From assembly GCA_034431495.1 (NCBI GenBank), contig DAOUDB010000107.1, positions 1 through 21,332 of the forward strand: DNA of 21,332 nucleotides, written 5' to 3'. The notes below the pieces were generated by a model that did not search any database, had not been told where the DNA came from, and saw nothing but the letters and a program-made list of their open reading frames with translations. The translations under genes were made by a program, and so were the position numbers. Origin of the DNA: Roseilinea sp034431495. GTDB taxonomy: Bacteria > Chloroflexota > Anaerolineae > J036 > Brachytrichaceae. The first letter of the stretch is position 1. Each line of letters begins with the position of its first letter. Shown in pieces: positions 1-8,407 of this stretch.

Positions 1-96
1 CGAGGGGGCTGCGCAGGCAGCCAGCGCAATGCCCGTGCTCAGCGTTGCGGCGCGCAGAAAGCTGCGGCGGCTCAACGTGACCCTGTTCGTCTTCAT
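1..96 (-). CDS. Tat-exported lipoprotein, N-terminus only (partial)
   Basis: Only the first 32 codons are in the window; the gene continues past the left edge. The start at 96 is supported by an AAGGAGG ribosome binding site at 104-110. The N-terminus has a twin-arginine motif (SRRSFLR, residues 9-15), a hydrophobic stretch and a lipobox ALAAC with the lipidated Cys at residue 28. It should therefore be exported folded by the Tat system and anchored as a lipoprotein on the outer face of the cytoplasmic membrane. In Chloroflexota such starts often belong to extracellular solute-binding proteins of ABC transporters, but nothing of the mature protein is visible, so the product class is a guess. 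A possible -10 (TAGAAT on the minus strand, 148-153) sits about 52 bp upstream of the start. Confidence 0.75.
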   Translation of the reverse strand, partial: MKTNRVTLSRRSFLRAATLSTGIALAACAAPS

Positions 97-443
97 CTGA
101 ACTCCTCCTTGTCCTTGTCGATAATGCTGATGACACACGAATTGGGCATTCTATGCCTGCCCGGTGTTCGTGCGGTTGCCGCGGTCAGAAACTACACGAC
201 GCTTTCCAAAACCTCAGCAAGCAATTCCAGTGTGACATCCCAGATCAGAAGACGCCTGCGCGTTCATGTCGCGGAAGCCGGTCGCGGGAGCTTCGGGTGA
301 TGGAGCAGACGAGGCCGGTTTGCGATCAATCGTCCTTGAGGACTGTACTGCACGGCTGCCGCTTTGTCAAACACGCGAGCCGCCCGCGACGACAGGGGCC
401 TGGATCGAAGACCAATCTACACGCTGATGTGCCCAGACTGCCG
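97..443. other. Intergenic region without a supported gene
   Basis: About 350 bp between the divergent lipoprotein start and the stop of the regulator gene. The open frames here (for example 109-300 and 153-641 on plus) have no ribosome binding site, low-complexity Arg-rich translations and overlap the regulator. I see no coding signal. It holds the Shine-Dalgarno of the lipoprotein gene and a short inverted repeat GGCAT-TCT-ATGCC at 145-157 that overlaps a possible -10 TAGAAT (148-153, minus). No convincing -35 and no intrinsic terminator for the regulator gene were seen. Confidence 0.5.
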
Positions 444-1820
444 TCAGCCCGCCAGCTTGTAACCCCGGCCTCGCACGGTCAGCAGATAGGCCGGCTCCTG
501 TGCCCCCGGCTCCAGCTTCGCGCGCAGCCGGCTGACCAGCTTCTCGATCCGCGCGTCGTCCACATCGTTCAGATAGTTCTCGCCCCATACTTCTGTGACG
601 ATGGTGTACTTGTCCACGATCTTGTTCAGCCGGCCATATAACAACAGCAGCAGCTTGTATTCCAGTTCGGTCAGCGGCTCGACCATCCGGCCATCCACAT
701 ACACATCGCCGGCATCCACATCAACGCGCACGCCCCGCTCGTGCTGATCGGCAGCCAGGGCGTGCCGCTTCACAAACGCCCGCCAGACCTCCCCCACCAG
801 GGGAGCCGCATCGCTCATGTTCGGCCCATCCTCGTCGTCGCGGACATCGTCCGCAAGTGCTTCGGGCAGTAGGCCCTTGAGGCGAAGCTGGGCCAGCGCG
901 CCGCTGTCCGCGCGGGCATGGCTGAACAATGCCATCAGCGCCTCGCGTTCAGGCGGCATGATTTGCTCCCACAGTCGGGCGCATTCCTGGTGAATGGTTG
1001 CATCGGTGTCGAAGGCATGGGCGGCGACCGATTGCGCTTCGCGCTGCGCGCTCTTCGGCGCGCCGGCGGCCACGCGCTCGTAGATCTGCGTCATGCTCTT
1101 CAGCAGGCCGGGGTGCCCGCCCGCTTGACGCGACAGAAAATCAAGCTCTTCTGGTTCCAGTGTCAGCCCATCGGCCTTGATCATGTTCTGAACCAGACTG
1201 CGCGACTCGGCCGCGCTCAGGAATCCGATCCAGTGAGTTTGGGCTGCAAACAATTCGATGAACTCGCCGGCTTCGTGGTCGGTTCGTATCTCGGGCAATG
1301 GCCGGTCGGTCGCAGTCACATAGGTCAATCGCTCGCCGAAGCGGTCCTTGGTGGCGCGCAGATTCAGGAAGACGCGCCCGTCCAGTTTCTCGAACGGATC
1401 GTCGAATTCATCGAGCACCAGCACGGTCCGGCGGGTTGAATCCTGGCACAGCGCCGTCAGCGCGTCGTTGAACGCCAACGGGCTGCGCAGGGGTGTCGGC
1501 GGCTCTACCACTTGCTGATAGAGCCAGTCCAGCCGGGGTAGCAGCCCGTCCTGCGCGCCGGCGCAGCGCAACGCCTCGATGGCGTTGCGCAACACGATCT
1601 CGTGCAGGGCGCGCTCGCTCCGTTCCGGCATCAGGTTGCAGTCGATGTGCACAAACAGCCAATCGCTTTCGGCCTCTTCCCAGAGTATGCCGCGCACCTC
1701 CGGCGTGCAGATCGCCCGCAACAGGGTTGATTTGCCGGTGTTGCTCAGGCCGACAATCGATGCGCACTCAGCGGCGCGTATCGTGGACAAAACTAATCGC
1801 ATTTCACGTTCGCGGATCAT
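444..1820 (-). CDS. AAA ATPase with C-terminal OmpR-type winged-helix DNA-binding domain
   Basis: A 458-aa cytoplasmic protein with two recognisable parts. The N-terminal AAA/STAND-like ATPase has Walker A GLSNTGKS (residues 24-31) and Walker B VLVLDEFDD (133-141). After a helical linker, residues about 365-458 form a Trans_reg_C winged helix (LTELEYKLLLLL near 383, recognition-helix region ARIEKLVSRLRAKL, wing RGRGYKL at the end). There is no receiver domain. It is probably a one-component regulator whose DNA binding is gated by nucleotide or by a sensed partner. I chose the start at 1820 (MIREREM) over the longer 1886 start because an AAAAGG-like site precedes it and the extension would run almost to the divergent neighbour's start codon. 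It diverges from the PrsW-like protease with about 70 bp between starts, which suggests a shared control region. The target genes are unknown. Confidence 0.8.
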   Translation of the reverse strand: MIREREMRLVLSTIRAAECASIVGLSNTGKSTLLRAICTPEVRGILWEEAESDWLFVHIDCNLMPERSERALHEIVLRNAIEALRCAGAQDGLLPRLDWLYQQVVEPPTPLRSPLAFNDALTALCQDSTRRTVLVLDEFDDPFEKLDGRVFLNLRATKDRFGERLTYVTATDRPLPEIRTDHEAGEFIELFAAQTHWIGFLSAAESRSLVQNMIKADGLTLEPEELDFLSRQAGGHPGLLKSMTQIYERVAAGAPKSAQREAQSVAAHAFDTDATIHQECARLWEQIMPPEREALMALFSHARADSGALAQLRLKGLLPEALADDVRDDEDGPNMSDAAPLVGEVWRAFVKRHALAADQHERGVRVDVDAGDVYVDGRMVEPLTELEYKLLLLLYGRLNKIVDKYTIVTEVWGENYLNDVDDARIEKLVSRLRAKLEPGAQEPAYLLTVRGRGYKLAG

Positions 1821-1890
1821 GTGATTTGCCTTTTGGCGCGCCTCTCGCAGCGCGCGAACGCCGCGCCAGCTCACGATGAGGAGCAATCAG

Positions 1891-2877
1891 ATGGATACAA
1901 TTCTATGCGTGGTGATGTTTTTGCTGACAGTGGCTCTGGTGGGTGCGATGACGTGGCTGTATTTCCGCATCGTGCGCGGCATTGACCGGTTTGAACAGGA
2001 GCCGACACGCTATCTGATTGCTGCGTTCATGTGGGGCGCAGTGCCGGCCGTGCTGATAGCGCTTATCTTTCAGCTAATTCTGTCCATCCCCGTTTCCCTG
2101 ATCCTCGGCGAGGAGTCGCTGGGCAGCGCACTGTTCGGGGCATCAATCGCCGCGCCGGTGACTGAGGAAATCTTGAAGGGCGCAGCAGTCGCCATCATCT
2201 ATCTCACGCGCCGCCGCGAATTCGACGGCTGGGTGGATGGCATCGTGTACGGCGCGGCGGCCGGCTTTGGCTTTGCCTTTGTCGAGAACGTGCTGTATCT
2301 GATGGGCACAGAGACAACCGAAGAATGGTTGGCGCTTTTCTTCCTGCGCATCATTGTCTTTGGCTTTATGCACGGCTTCTGGACGGCGCTCACCGGCATC
2401 GGCTTTGGTGTCGCGCGCAGTGCCCGCTCAGGCGCGGTCAAGGGTGTTGCCATCCCGGCCGGCCTCGGCGCAGCCATCCTGTCGCACTTGTTGCACAACA
2501 CCGCGTTGACGCTGGCCGAAGCGTCTGGGGGCGCCACTATTCTGATTGCGCTGGTCAACTACGGGTTTCTGTTGATCGGTCTGGTGATCGTCAGTGTCGC
2601 TGCCCTGCATCACGACCGGCAAGTGATGAAGACTTACCTGATCGACGAAGTGCCGTTGGTGCTGACACCGGCCGAATATCAGGCGTTGATTACGGCGCGC
2701 TCGGCTGCTGGGGCGCGCCTGGGGCTTGCGCCGGCCCGCCAGCGCGCGCTGATTCAAGCCGCCGCCGAACTCGCCCAGAAAAAGCGCCAACTGGTCAAGC
2801 TGGGCGAGGCCGACATGGCAAACCCGCACATCGAACAGTTGCGCCGGCAAATCATCACCCTGCGCAGCGCCCCCTGA
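1891..2877 (+). CDS. PrsW-like intramembrane metalloprotease (CPBP/PrsW superfamily)
   Basis: A 328-aa polytopic membrane protein with several hydrophobic segments. The PrsW signature is complete: TEEILKG (Glu92-Glu93, Lys96), FVEN (Glu132), FMHGFWTA (His161) and LSHLLHN (His199, His202). These are the conserved Glu and His residues thought to bind the metal. The known family member, Bacillus PrsW, performs site-1 cleavage of an anti-sigma factor; other members have unknown substrates. I prefer the start at 1891 over 1876 because AGGAG (1879-1883) sits 7 bp before it. The C-terminal about 90 residues are soluble and partly helical. It diverges from the AAA/winged-helix regulator. No sigma/anti-sigma pair is visible nearby, so the substrate cannot be named. 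Confidence 0.85.
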   Translation: MDTILCVVMFLLTVALVGAMTWLYFRIVRGIDRFEQEPTRYLIAAFMWGAVPAVLIALIFQLILSIPVSLILGEESLGSALFGASIAAPVTEEILKGAAVAIIYLTRRREFDGWVDGIVYGAAAGFGFAFVENVLYLMGTETTEEWLALFFLRIIVFGFMHGFWTALTGIGFGVARSARSGAVKGVAIPAGLGAAILSHLLHNTALTLAEASGGATILIALVNYGFLLIGLVIVSVAALHHDRQVMKTYLIDEVPLVLTPAEYQALITARSAAGARLGLAPARQRALIQAAAELAQKKRQLVKLGEADMANPHIEQLRRQIITLRSAP

Positions 2878-2904
2878 TGCCGGCAGCCTGCCCAAATCCG
2901 AAAT

Positions 2905-4434
2905 CTAGAACCCCAACTCTCGAATGGCGCGCCGCATCGCCTCACGGTCGTCCCATGGCGTCTCGGTAGTTCCGAAGCACATGGATTGCTCGTGCCCTTT
3001 GCCGCATGACACCACGATGTCGCCTGCTTTGGCCAGCGCGCAGGCTGCGCGAATGGCCTCGCCCCGATCGGGCACGCGCAGCACCTGGGCAGATGGATTG
3101 TCGATGCCGGCGGCAATCTGATCGATGATGGCGTCCGGCGACTCGCGGCGCGGGTCTTCGGCGGTCAACACGATCACGTCGGCATACTGGCCGGCAGCGC
3201 GCCCCATCATCGGACGCTTGAATTTGTCGCGTTCGCCGGCGCAGCCGAACACAACGATTAGCCGGCCTGCCGTCAGCGGTCGGAGCGTGCGCAACGCCTG
3301 TTCAAGCGCATTGGGCGTGTGGGCAAAATCGACGATGGCGGTGAAGGGTTGGCCGAGACTGATGCGCTCCATGCGGCCCGGCACGCCGGGCATGGCCGCG
3401 ATGCCGGCCTGAATGGCCTTGTCGGGCACATCCAGTGCCAGCGCCGCGCTCACGGCAGCCAGAATATTCGACACGTTGAAGTCGCCGATCAGCCGGCTGC
3501 GAATGGTCATCTCGCCGCGCGGTGTGCTTACCGTCACGCGCAGACCGTCTGGCGCGTGTGTGACGCTGCGCGCCCGCACTTCGCCGGCCTCGGTGCGCGC
3601 CGAGTACACCATATGTCGGGCGATGGGGATTGCTCGCAGATACTCGAACGAAAATGCGTCATCGGCGTTCAGAACTGCCGTCGGAATGACGCCCATCTTG
3701 TCCATCTGTCGCGAGTTGCCCGCCATCTCGAACAGCCGGCCCTTGGCGGCCCGATATGCCTCGCGCGACCCGTGCAAATCCAGATGCTCGTGGGTGATGT
3801 TGGTGATGACGGCAACATCGAAGCCCACGCCGTCCACGCGATACTGCGCCAGCCCGTGCGACGTGACTTCCAGCACGCAGTGCGTCAGGCCGGCGTCGCG
3901 CATCTGGGCGAGATAGCCTTGCACGTCGTCGGCGTCGGGCGTGGTGGTGTGCAGGCCGGTGTCGAGCGCGCGATCGCCGATGACGGCGTTGACGGTGCTG
4001 ATGATGCCGGCTTTCAGGCCGGCGGCGCGCAGAACGTGATAGATCAGGTTCGACGTGGTTGTCTTGCCGTCGGTGCCGGTGACGCCGACTACGATCAGGC
4101 TGCGCCCCGGGTAATCGTGCCAAGCCGCGCACAGATACGCGAAAGCCTGCCGGCCATTCGGCGTCACCAGGCAGGGGATGCGGCCTGTCTCGCCGGCGCG
4201 CCAGCGCGCGTCCTCGCACACAATCGCCGCTGCCCCGCGCGCGATCGCGTCGGGAATGAAGCGGTGCAGGTCGTTCTCCACGCCGTGATAGGCGACGAAC
4301 AACGCGCCGGGCGTGACCATGCGGCTGTCTTTCGTGATGCCGGTGATGGCAACCTGCGCCGGGTCAACCGACTCCCCGGCCAGTTGGGCGTCGGGCAGGA
4401 CGCCCATCAGGTCCTGTAATGTTTTTGCGCTCAT
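2905..4434 (-). CDS. murE: UDP-N-acetylmuramoyl-tripeptide synthetase (MurE family)
   Basis: A 509-aa cytoplasmic Mur ligase, of normal MurE length. It adds the third amino acid to UDP-MurNAc-L-Ala-D-Glu with ATP during peptidoglycan synthesis. Visible motifs are the ATP loop GVTGTDGKTTT (117-127), TTTPDADD (163-170), TSHGLAQYRVDG (191-202), the probable carbamylated Lys231 in AAKGRLFE, the central-domain HEHLDLHG and the C-terminal FGCAGERDKFKRPMMG. The substrate-selecting site reads EDPRRE (426-431), where meso-diaminopimelate enzymes have DNPR. The diamino acid therefore cannot be assigned from the motif; ornithine or lysine are alternatives, and ornithine peptidoglycan is known in Chloroflexota. 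Its start lies 18 bp after the stop of the M28 peptidase, so the two are probably co-transcribed. No other dcw-cluster gene is adjacent. Confidence 0.93.
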   Translation of the reverse strand: MSAKTLQDLMGVLPDAQLAGESVDPAQVAITGITKDSRMVTPGALFVAYHGVENDLHRFIPDAIARGAAAIVCEDARWRAGETGRIPCLVTPNGRQAFAYLCAAWHDYPGRSLIVVGVTGTDGKTTTSNLIYHVLRAAGLKAGIISTVNAVIGDRALDTGLHTTTPDADDVQGYLAQMRDAGLTHCVLEVTSHGLAQYRVDGVGFDVAVITNITHEHLDLHGSREAYRAAKGRLFEMAGNSRQMDKMGVIPTAVLNADDAFSFEYLRAIPIARHMVYSARTEAGEVRARSVTHAPDGLRVTVSTPRGEMTIRSRLIGDFNVSNILAAVSAALALDVPDKAIQAGIAAMPGVPGRMERISLGQPFTAIVDFAHTPNALEQALRTLRPLTAGRLIVVFGCAGERDKFKRPMMGRAAGQYADVIVLTAEDPRRESPDAIIDQIAAGIDNPSAQVLRVPDRGEAIRAACALAKAGDIVVSCGKGHEQSMCFGTTETPWDDREAMRRAIRELGF

Positions 4435-4452
4435 GGCTGTCGCGTGATTGTA

Positions 4453-5739
4453 TCAACGCGACGACAAGCCTGGCGGCTTGTCCCACGGGCGTGTCCCGCC
4501 CGGCATCTCCTGTTGCATTTGCGCGATGACGCGCAGCGCGATGGCGCCGGCCTGCGCGAAGCCTCTGGGATGCAGCAATTCTGCCGTGTCGTGTGGCGTA
4601 TGCACCGCCCAGGTGGCCCGGCCAATCGCAATCAACGACACAGCATCGAAGCCGGCCTCGGCAAACGGCACATGATCGTATGAAAGCCCGACCATCGAGA
4701 AGGGCTTCACGCGCAGGCCGCAGTCGCGCGCAGCCGCTTCGACCCAGCCGGCCATGTGGATGCCGTCCGCGCGTCCGCGCTTGCGCCGGCTGGAGGGCGC
4801 GCCGGCCAGTCTCAAGTCTGCGTCCACTCCTACGCCGTCGAAGTTCAGGATGCGCAATCCTGCGCCTTGCGCATCACATCGCAATGCGTTCAGGTGTCGG
4901 CGCACGTGGGCTGCCGCTCCTGCAACGCCAATCTCTTCTGCGCCAGTGATCAGGAGGGTGAGGCGCAGCCGGTTCTGCCAGTTTCGCTGCTGCGCCAGAA
5001 TCTCGGCCAGGTGCAGCAGTGTGCCCAACCCCGATGCGTTGTCGATCGCACCGGGTGATGTGTTGCCCAGGTCGAGAAACAACAGCGGAATGCCGGCGAT
5101 GACTGCAATCGCTGCCGAACCGATCGCCAGCGCGCCGAGCGCCGGGGCTGCGGTCAGCGCATAGGCCATTGTCATGGCGGCGTACAACAGGCTGCCCGCA
5201 ATCGCCAGCGCGAAACATGTCACACGCACGGCTATCGGCAGGCGCTGACTTTTCGAGTCGTAGTGTGCAACCAGCATGATGTGCGGCAGGGCCGGCTCAT
5301 CGGATGCGCCGGGCAGTGTGGCAATCAGATTGGTAGCAGTGAACCGCCGGCCCAGACGCAGACACAGGCGCTGCCACCGACCGATGTGCCCTGTCTCGTC
5401 CCTCGGCGCGATTGCCCCGGCTTGCGCGGCGCGGTTCAGCCACGGCGCTGCGCCGATTACCGCCACAATCCCCACGCCCAGCAGCGCAGATGCCCAGGGC
5501 GATATGGCTTGCATTGCCAGGGAAGCCAGCGCCAGCAGCAGACAGGCCAGCACCTCGACTGTGATGAACACGTTGTAGGCAGTCGAAAACGCGAATGTCT
5601 CGCGGGTGACCCGGCAGCCCCGCGCCTCGAGCAGCGAGGCAATCTCGCTGGCCACGCGCTGGTTTTCGGCGCTGCCGGCCAGCCGGGGCCGCGCAAACCG
5701 GCGCGCATACGCCAGCGCAACATGTGGGTCAAACGTCAT
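4453..5739 (-). CDS. M28-family zinc aminopeptidase with transmembrane insertions
   Basis: A 428-aa membrane-associated metallopeptidase. The complete M28 zinc set is visible: His159 and Asp161 in VAHYDS, Asp233 in DNASG, Glu268-Glu269 in GAEEIG, Asp301 in NFDG and His380 in HTPHDT. Two hydrophobic pairs occur, about 57-77 with 83-100, and 170-195 with 198-222. The second pair is inserted between the first and second metal-binding motifs. The active site is therefore likely at a membrane surface. The start at 5739 (MTFDPHVALA) was chosen because the M28 N-terminal helix begins there; the longer frame to 6018 runs into the divergent DUF92 gene. The Shine-Dalgarno is weak. The downstream murE follows by 18 bp. 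The substrate is unknown. Confidence 0.85.
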   Translation of the reverse strand: MTFDPHVALAYARRFARPRLAGSAENQRVASEIASLLEARGCRVTRETFAFSTAYNVFITVEVLACLLLALASLAMQAISPWASALLGVGIVAVIGAAPWLNRAAQAGAIAPRDETGHIGRWQRLCLRLGRRFTATNLIATLPGASDEPALPHIMLVAHYDSKSQRLPIAVRVTCFALAIAGSLLYAAMTMAYALTAAPALGALAIGSAAIAVIAGIPLLFLDLGNTSPGAIDNASGLGTLLHLAEILAQQRNWQNRLRLTLLITGAEEIGVAGAAAHVRRHLNALRCDAQGAGLRILNFDGVGVDADLRLAGAPSSRRKRGRADGIHMAGWVEAAARDCGLRVKPFSMVGLSYDHVPFAEAGFDAVSLIAIGRATWAVHTPHDTAELLHPRGFAQAGAIALRVIAQMQQEMPGGTRPWDKPPGLSSR

Positions 5740-5842
5740 GCTGCGACCAATCTTAAACTGCTGCGCCAGACACGCCATGCCAGCGATGTCTGCGCGTTCT
5801 TTCCTCCCGCGCGAAGCCGAATGCCGATAGAATGCGGCCCTA

Positions 5843-6829
5843 ATGGACCAGGCCCTGATCATCGTCACCCGGCTTGTGTTCGGGTTTATCTTTAGTGTCC
5901 TGATCGGCTGGCTGGCGTATCGACGCCGCGCTTTGTCGCGTAGCGGCATCGCTGGCGCCGTCATCACCGGCACGGTGATCTTCGGCCTGGGCGGCCTGTT
6001 GGCCGGCCTGTTGCTCATCGCGTTCTTTGTGTCATCCTCGGCGCTCAGCCATTACCGCGCCGGCCTCAAGCAAAGCGTGGCCGAGAAGTTCGATAAATCC
6101 GCCCGGCGTGATCTGGGTCAGGCGCTGGCTAATGGTGGTGTGGCAGCCATCGCCGCTGCGCTGAGCGGAATATGGTTGTGGGGAGTGTCGGATATGCCGG
6201 CCCCAGAGAAAACACCTTCCGTTTTGTTTGCTGCGCTGGTCGGCGCACTGGCAACGGTCAACGCCGACACGTGGGCCACCGAGATCGGCGTGTTGAGCAA
6301 ATCCCCGCCTCGGCTGGTGACCCGTCTGAGCCGGATTGTCGAGCCGGGCACATCGGGCGGTATCACGCTGGCGGGGACATTGGCGGCTGTGGCCGGCGCC
6401 GCTTTCATCGGGGTCATGGCATTGCTGTTGTGCGTGGTCTTGTGGGATGTGGCCGGTCTGGTGCTGGGTCACGATCTGGCCCAAACGTCGGCGCCGGCTT
6501 GGCGCCACGATCCTGGCGTGTGGCTGGCCAACACGCCAGTGGCTGTCGTGAAGGCCGGTTTTCCGCTCGCCGGTCTGTTGGCAATCGCGCTGGCGGCTCC
6601 GATTGCCGGCCTGATTGGTTCGCTGGCCGACAGCTTGCTCGGAGCAACCGTGCAGGGCATCTACTACGACCCGTCGCGGCAGAAGGAGACTGAGAAGCCG
6701 GTTGGCCGGGACGGGATGCCTAATCCTCTCGCGCGCGGCTGGCGCTGGTTGAACAATGACTGGGTCAATTTCCTGTCCTCACTGGCTGGCGCTGCTGTGG
6801 CTGCCCTCATTGTTGGGCTGGCCCACTGA
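5843..6829 (+). CDS. DUF92 family integral membrane protein
   Basis: A 328-aa protein made largely of hydrophobic segments. The DUF92 (TIGR00297/COG1836) hallmarks are visible: RSGIAGAVITG near the N-terminus, KSARRDLGQALANGG (about 88-102) and the conserved NADTWATEIGVLS, followed by EPGTSGGIT and the C-terminal GLIGSLADSLLGATVQ. The plant relative VTE6 is a phytyl-phosphate kinase, and archaeal and bacterial members are suspected isoprenoid-phosphate kinases using CTP. That role is not established for this protein. A TAGAAT hexamer at 5828-5833 lies only 9 bp before the start. It is either a coincidence or the -10 of an almost leaderless transcript. The GH13 gene begins 4 bp after its stop, so the two form an operon. 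Confidence 0.85.
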   Translation: MDQALIIVTRLVFGFIFSVLIGWLAYRRRALSRSGIAGAVITGTVIFGLGGLLAGLLLIAFFVSSSALSHYRAGLKQSVAEKFDKSARRDLGQALANGGVAAIAAALSGIWLWGVSDMPAPEKTPSVLFAALVGALATVNADTWATEIGVLSKSPPRLVTRLSRIVEPGTSGGITLAGTLAAVAGAAFIGVMALLLCVVLWDVAGLVLGHDLAQTSAPAWRHDPGVWLANTPVAVVKAGFPLAGLLAIALAAPIAGLIGSLADSLLGATVQGIYYDPSRQKETEKPVGRDGMPNPLARGWRWLNNDWVNFLSSLAGAAVAALIVGLAH

Positions 6830-6833
6830 TCCA

Positions 6834-8330
6834 ATGACTCAATCACTCAATGCCTCGATGATCAACACACCTGACTGGGTTCAAGACGCCGTCTTCTATC
6901 AGATTTTCCCAGATCGTTTTGCCCCCTCGGCGCGGGTGACCAGGCCGAGCAATCTGGAACCATGGGATTCGAAGCCGACCACTTACGGATTCAAGGGTGG
7001 CGATTTGCTGGGTGTGGCAGAGCGGCTTGATTATCTGCAAGAACTGGGCATCAATGCAATTTACTTCACACCGGTGTTCCAGTCGCCGGCCAATCATCGC
7101 TATCACACGCATGACTACTACCGCATCGATCCGCTGCTGGGCGGCGACGCGGCCTTCCGCGAACTGCTGGACGCAGCGCACCGGCGCGACATGCGCGTGG
7201 TGATCGACGGCGTGTTCAACCACACCGGCCGGGGTTTCTATCAGTTCAATCACATTCTGGAAAACGGCGCGGCGTCGCCTTACGTGGATTGGTTCTACAT
7301 CAAAGGCTATCCTTTGCACGCGTATGAGGGCAAACCCCTGAACTATGAAGCATGGTGGGGCATTCCGGCTTTGCCCAAGCTCAACACCACAACGCCGGCC
7401 GTGCGCGAGTTCTTGTTCGACGTGGCCGAGCACTGGATCCGGCAAGGCATCGATGGCTGGCGGCTCGATGTGCCCGGCGAGATCGACGACGACGCTTTCT
7501 GGCAGGAATTCCGCCGGCGCGTTAAAGCCATCAACCCGGCCGCCTACATCGTCGGCGAGATCTGGCACGAGGCGCAGCGCTGGTTGAAAGGTGACCAGTT
7601 CGACGCGGTGATGAACTACCAGTTCACGCGCGCCTGCGTCGGTTTCTTCGCGCGGCACTTCGATGAAAATCTGGTCGCGGCGGCCGGCTATGCGCCGGTG
7701 CCCGTTCTTGATGCGCCCGGCTTCGCCTACAGCATCAACCATTTGCTCGGCCTGTATGACCCCGCCATTAATCGCGTTCAACTCAATCTGCTCGACAGTC
7801 ACGACACGGCTCGCTTTATCTCGATTGCGCGCAACGACCGCGACGCGCTGAAACTGGCGACGCTGTTCCAGATGACCTATGTCGGCGCGCCTTCTATCTA
7901 TTACGGCGACGAGATTGGCATCACCGGCGGCAAGGACCCGGACTGCCGCAAAGCTTTTCCATGGGATACACCGCAAGCATGGGATCAGGATCTCTTGCGT
8001 TTCTTCAAGGCGTGCATCGCACTGCGCCGGCGTTACGAAACGTTGCGCGCCGGCGAGTTCGAGTTTGTGTACGCCGTAGGGCAGGCTGTAGCTTTTCTGC
8101 GCAAGCTGGGCCGGCAGCGGCTGATTGTGGCGCTGAATGCCGGCAACGCGCCGGCCGAACTCGATATCGTCATCCACGGCAACTACGGGTTGCCGGATGG
8201 CGCGACACTGACCCGCGAGATGAGCACTGCGCAGGCCGGGGCATCTGTCGCATCGACTGTGACTGTCAATGGCGGCATGCTGCGCGTTCATCTTGACGCG
8301 CACGAGGGCGCCGTGTTCCAGGCGCTATAG
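6834..8330 (+). CDS. GH13 alpha-amylase family glycosidase (cyclomaltodextrinase/neopullulanase-like)
   Basis: A 498-aa intracellular glycosidase with no signal peptide. It begins directly with the barrel (WVQDAVFYQIFPDRF) and shows all GH13 regions: DGVFNH (125-130), GWRLDVPGE with nucleophile Asp212, GEIWHEA with acid/base Glu242 and LLDSHDTARF with Asp324. The GEIW and LDSHDT wording matches subfamily 20 enzymes (cyclomaltodextrinase, maltogenic amylase, neopullulanase), which hydrolyse cyclodextrins, maltodextrins or pullulan. Those enzymes usually carry an extra N-terminal domain of about 120 residues that is missing here, so the protein is shorter than the usual 580 residues. The start could be 6834 or 6858; neither has a clear Shine-Dalgarno, and translation may be coupled to the DUF92 stop 4 bp upstream. 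The exact specificity is inferred. Confidence 0.88.
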   Translation: MTQSLNASMINTPDWVQDAVFYQIFPDRFAPSARVTRPSNLEPWDSKPTTYGFKGGDLLGVAERLDYLQELGINAIYFTPVFQSPANHRYHTHDYYRIDPLLGGDAAFRELLDAAHRRDMRVVIDGVFNHTGRGFYQFNHILENGAASPYVDWFYIKGYPLHAYEGKPLNYEAWWGIPALPKLNTTTPAVREFLFDVAEHWIRQGIDGWRLDVPGEIDDDAFWQEFRRRVKAINPAAYIVGEIWHEAQRWLKGDQFDAVMNYQFTRACVGFFARHFDENLVAAAGYAPVPVLDAPGFAYSINHLLGLYDPAINRVQLNLLDSHDTARFISIARNDRDALKLATLFQMTYVGAPSIYYGDEIGITGGKDPDCRKAFPWDTPQAWDQDLLRFFKACIALRRRYETLRAGEFEFVYAVGQAVAFLRKLGRQRLIVALNAGNAPAELDIVIHGNYGLPDGATLTREMSTAQAGASVASTVTVNGGMLRVHLDAHEGAVFQAL

Positions 8331-8351
8331 CACAGATGTTCTGATTTTGTG

Positions 8352-8357
8352 TATAAT
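8352..8357 (+). promoter_or_regulatory. Candidate -10 box ahead of the 139-aa gene
   Basis: A perfect TATAAT 50 bp before the start codon at 8408, just after the GH13 stop. No good -35 hexamer is found at 16-18 bp, so only the -10 is supported. It suggests the 139-aa gene has its own transcript. Confidence 0.45.
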
Positions 8358-8407
8358 CCGGCCCGCTTAAGTCAGATCGCAAATCGCGCATAGAGCAGAG
8401 TGAAAGC

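Noticed and set aside
153..641. Open frame of 162 codons on the plus strand
   Set aside because: It overlaps the regulator gene, has no ribosome site, and its translation has no domain-like pattern.
3319..4419. Long plus-strand frame of 366 codons
   Set aside because: It lies antisense to murE, whose motifs are complete; long antisense frames are common in GC-rich DNA.
5740..6018. N-terminal extension of the M28 peptidase
   Set aside because: It overlaps the divergent DUF92 gene and reads as Arg-rich non-coding translation; the natural M28 start is at 5739.
6843..8303. Minus-strand frame of 486 codons
   Set aside because: It is the antisense shadow of the GH13 gene and has no recognisable motif.
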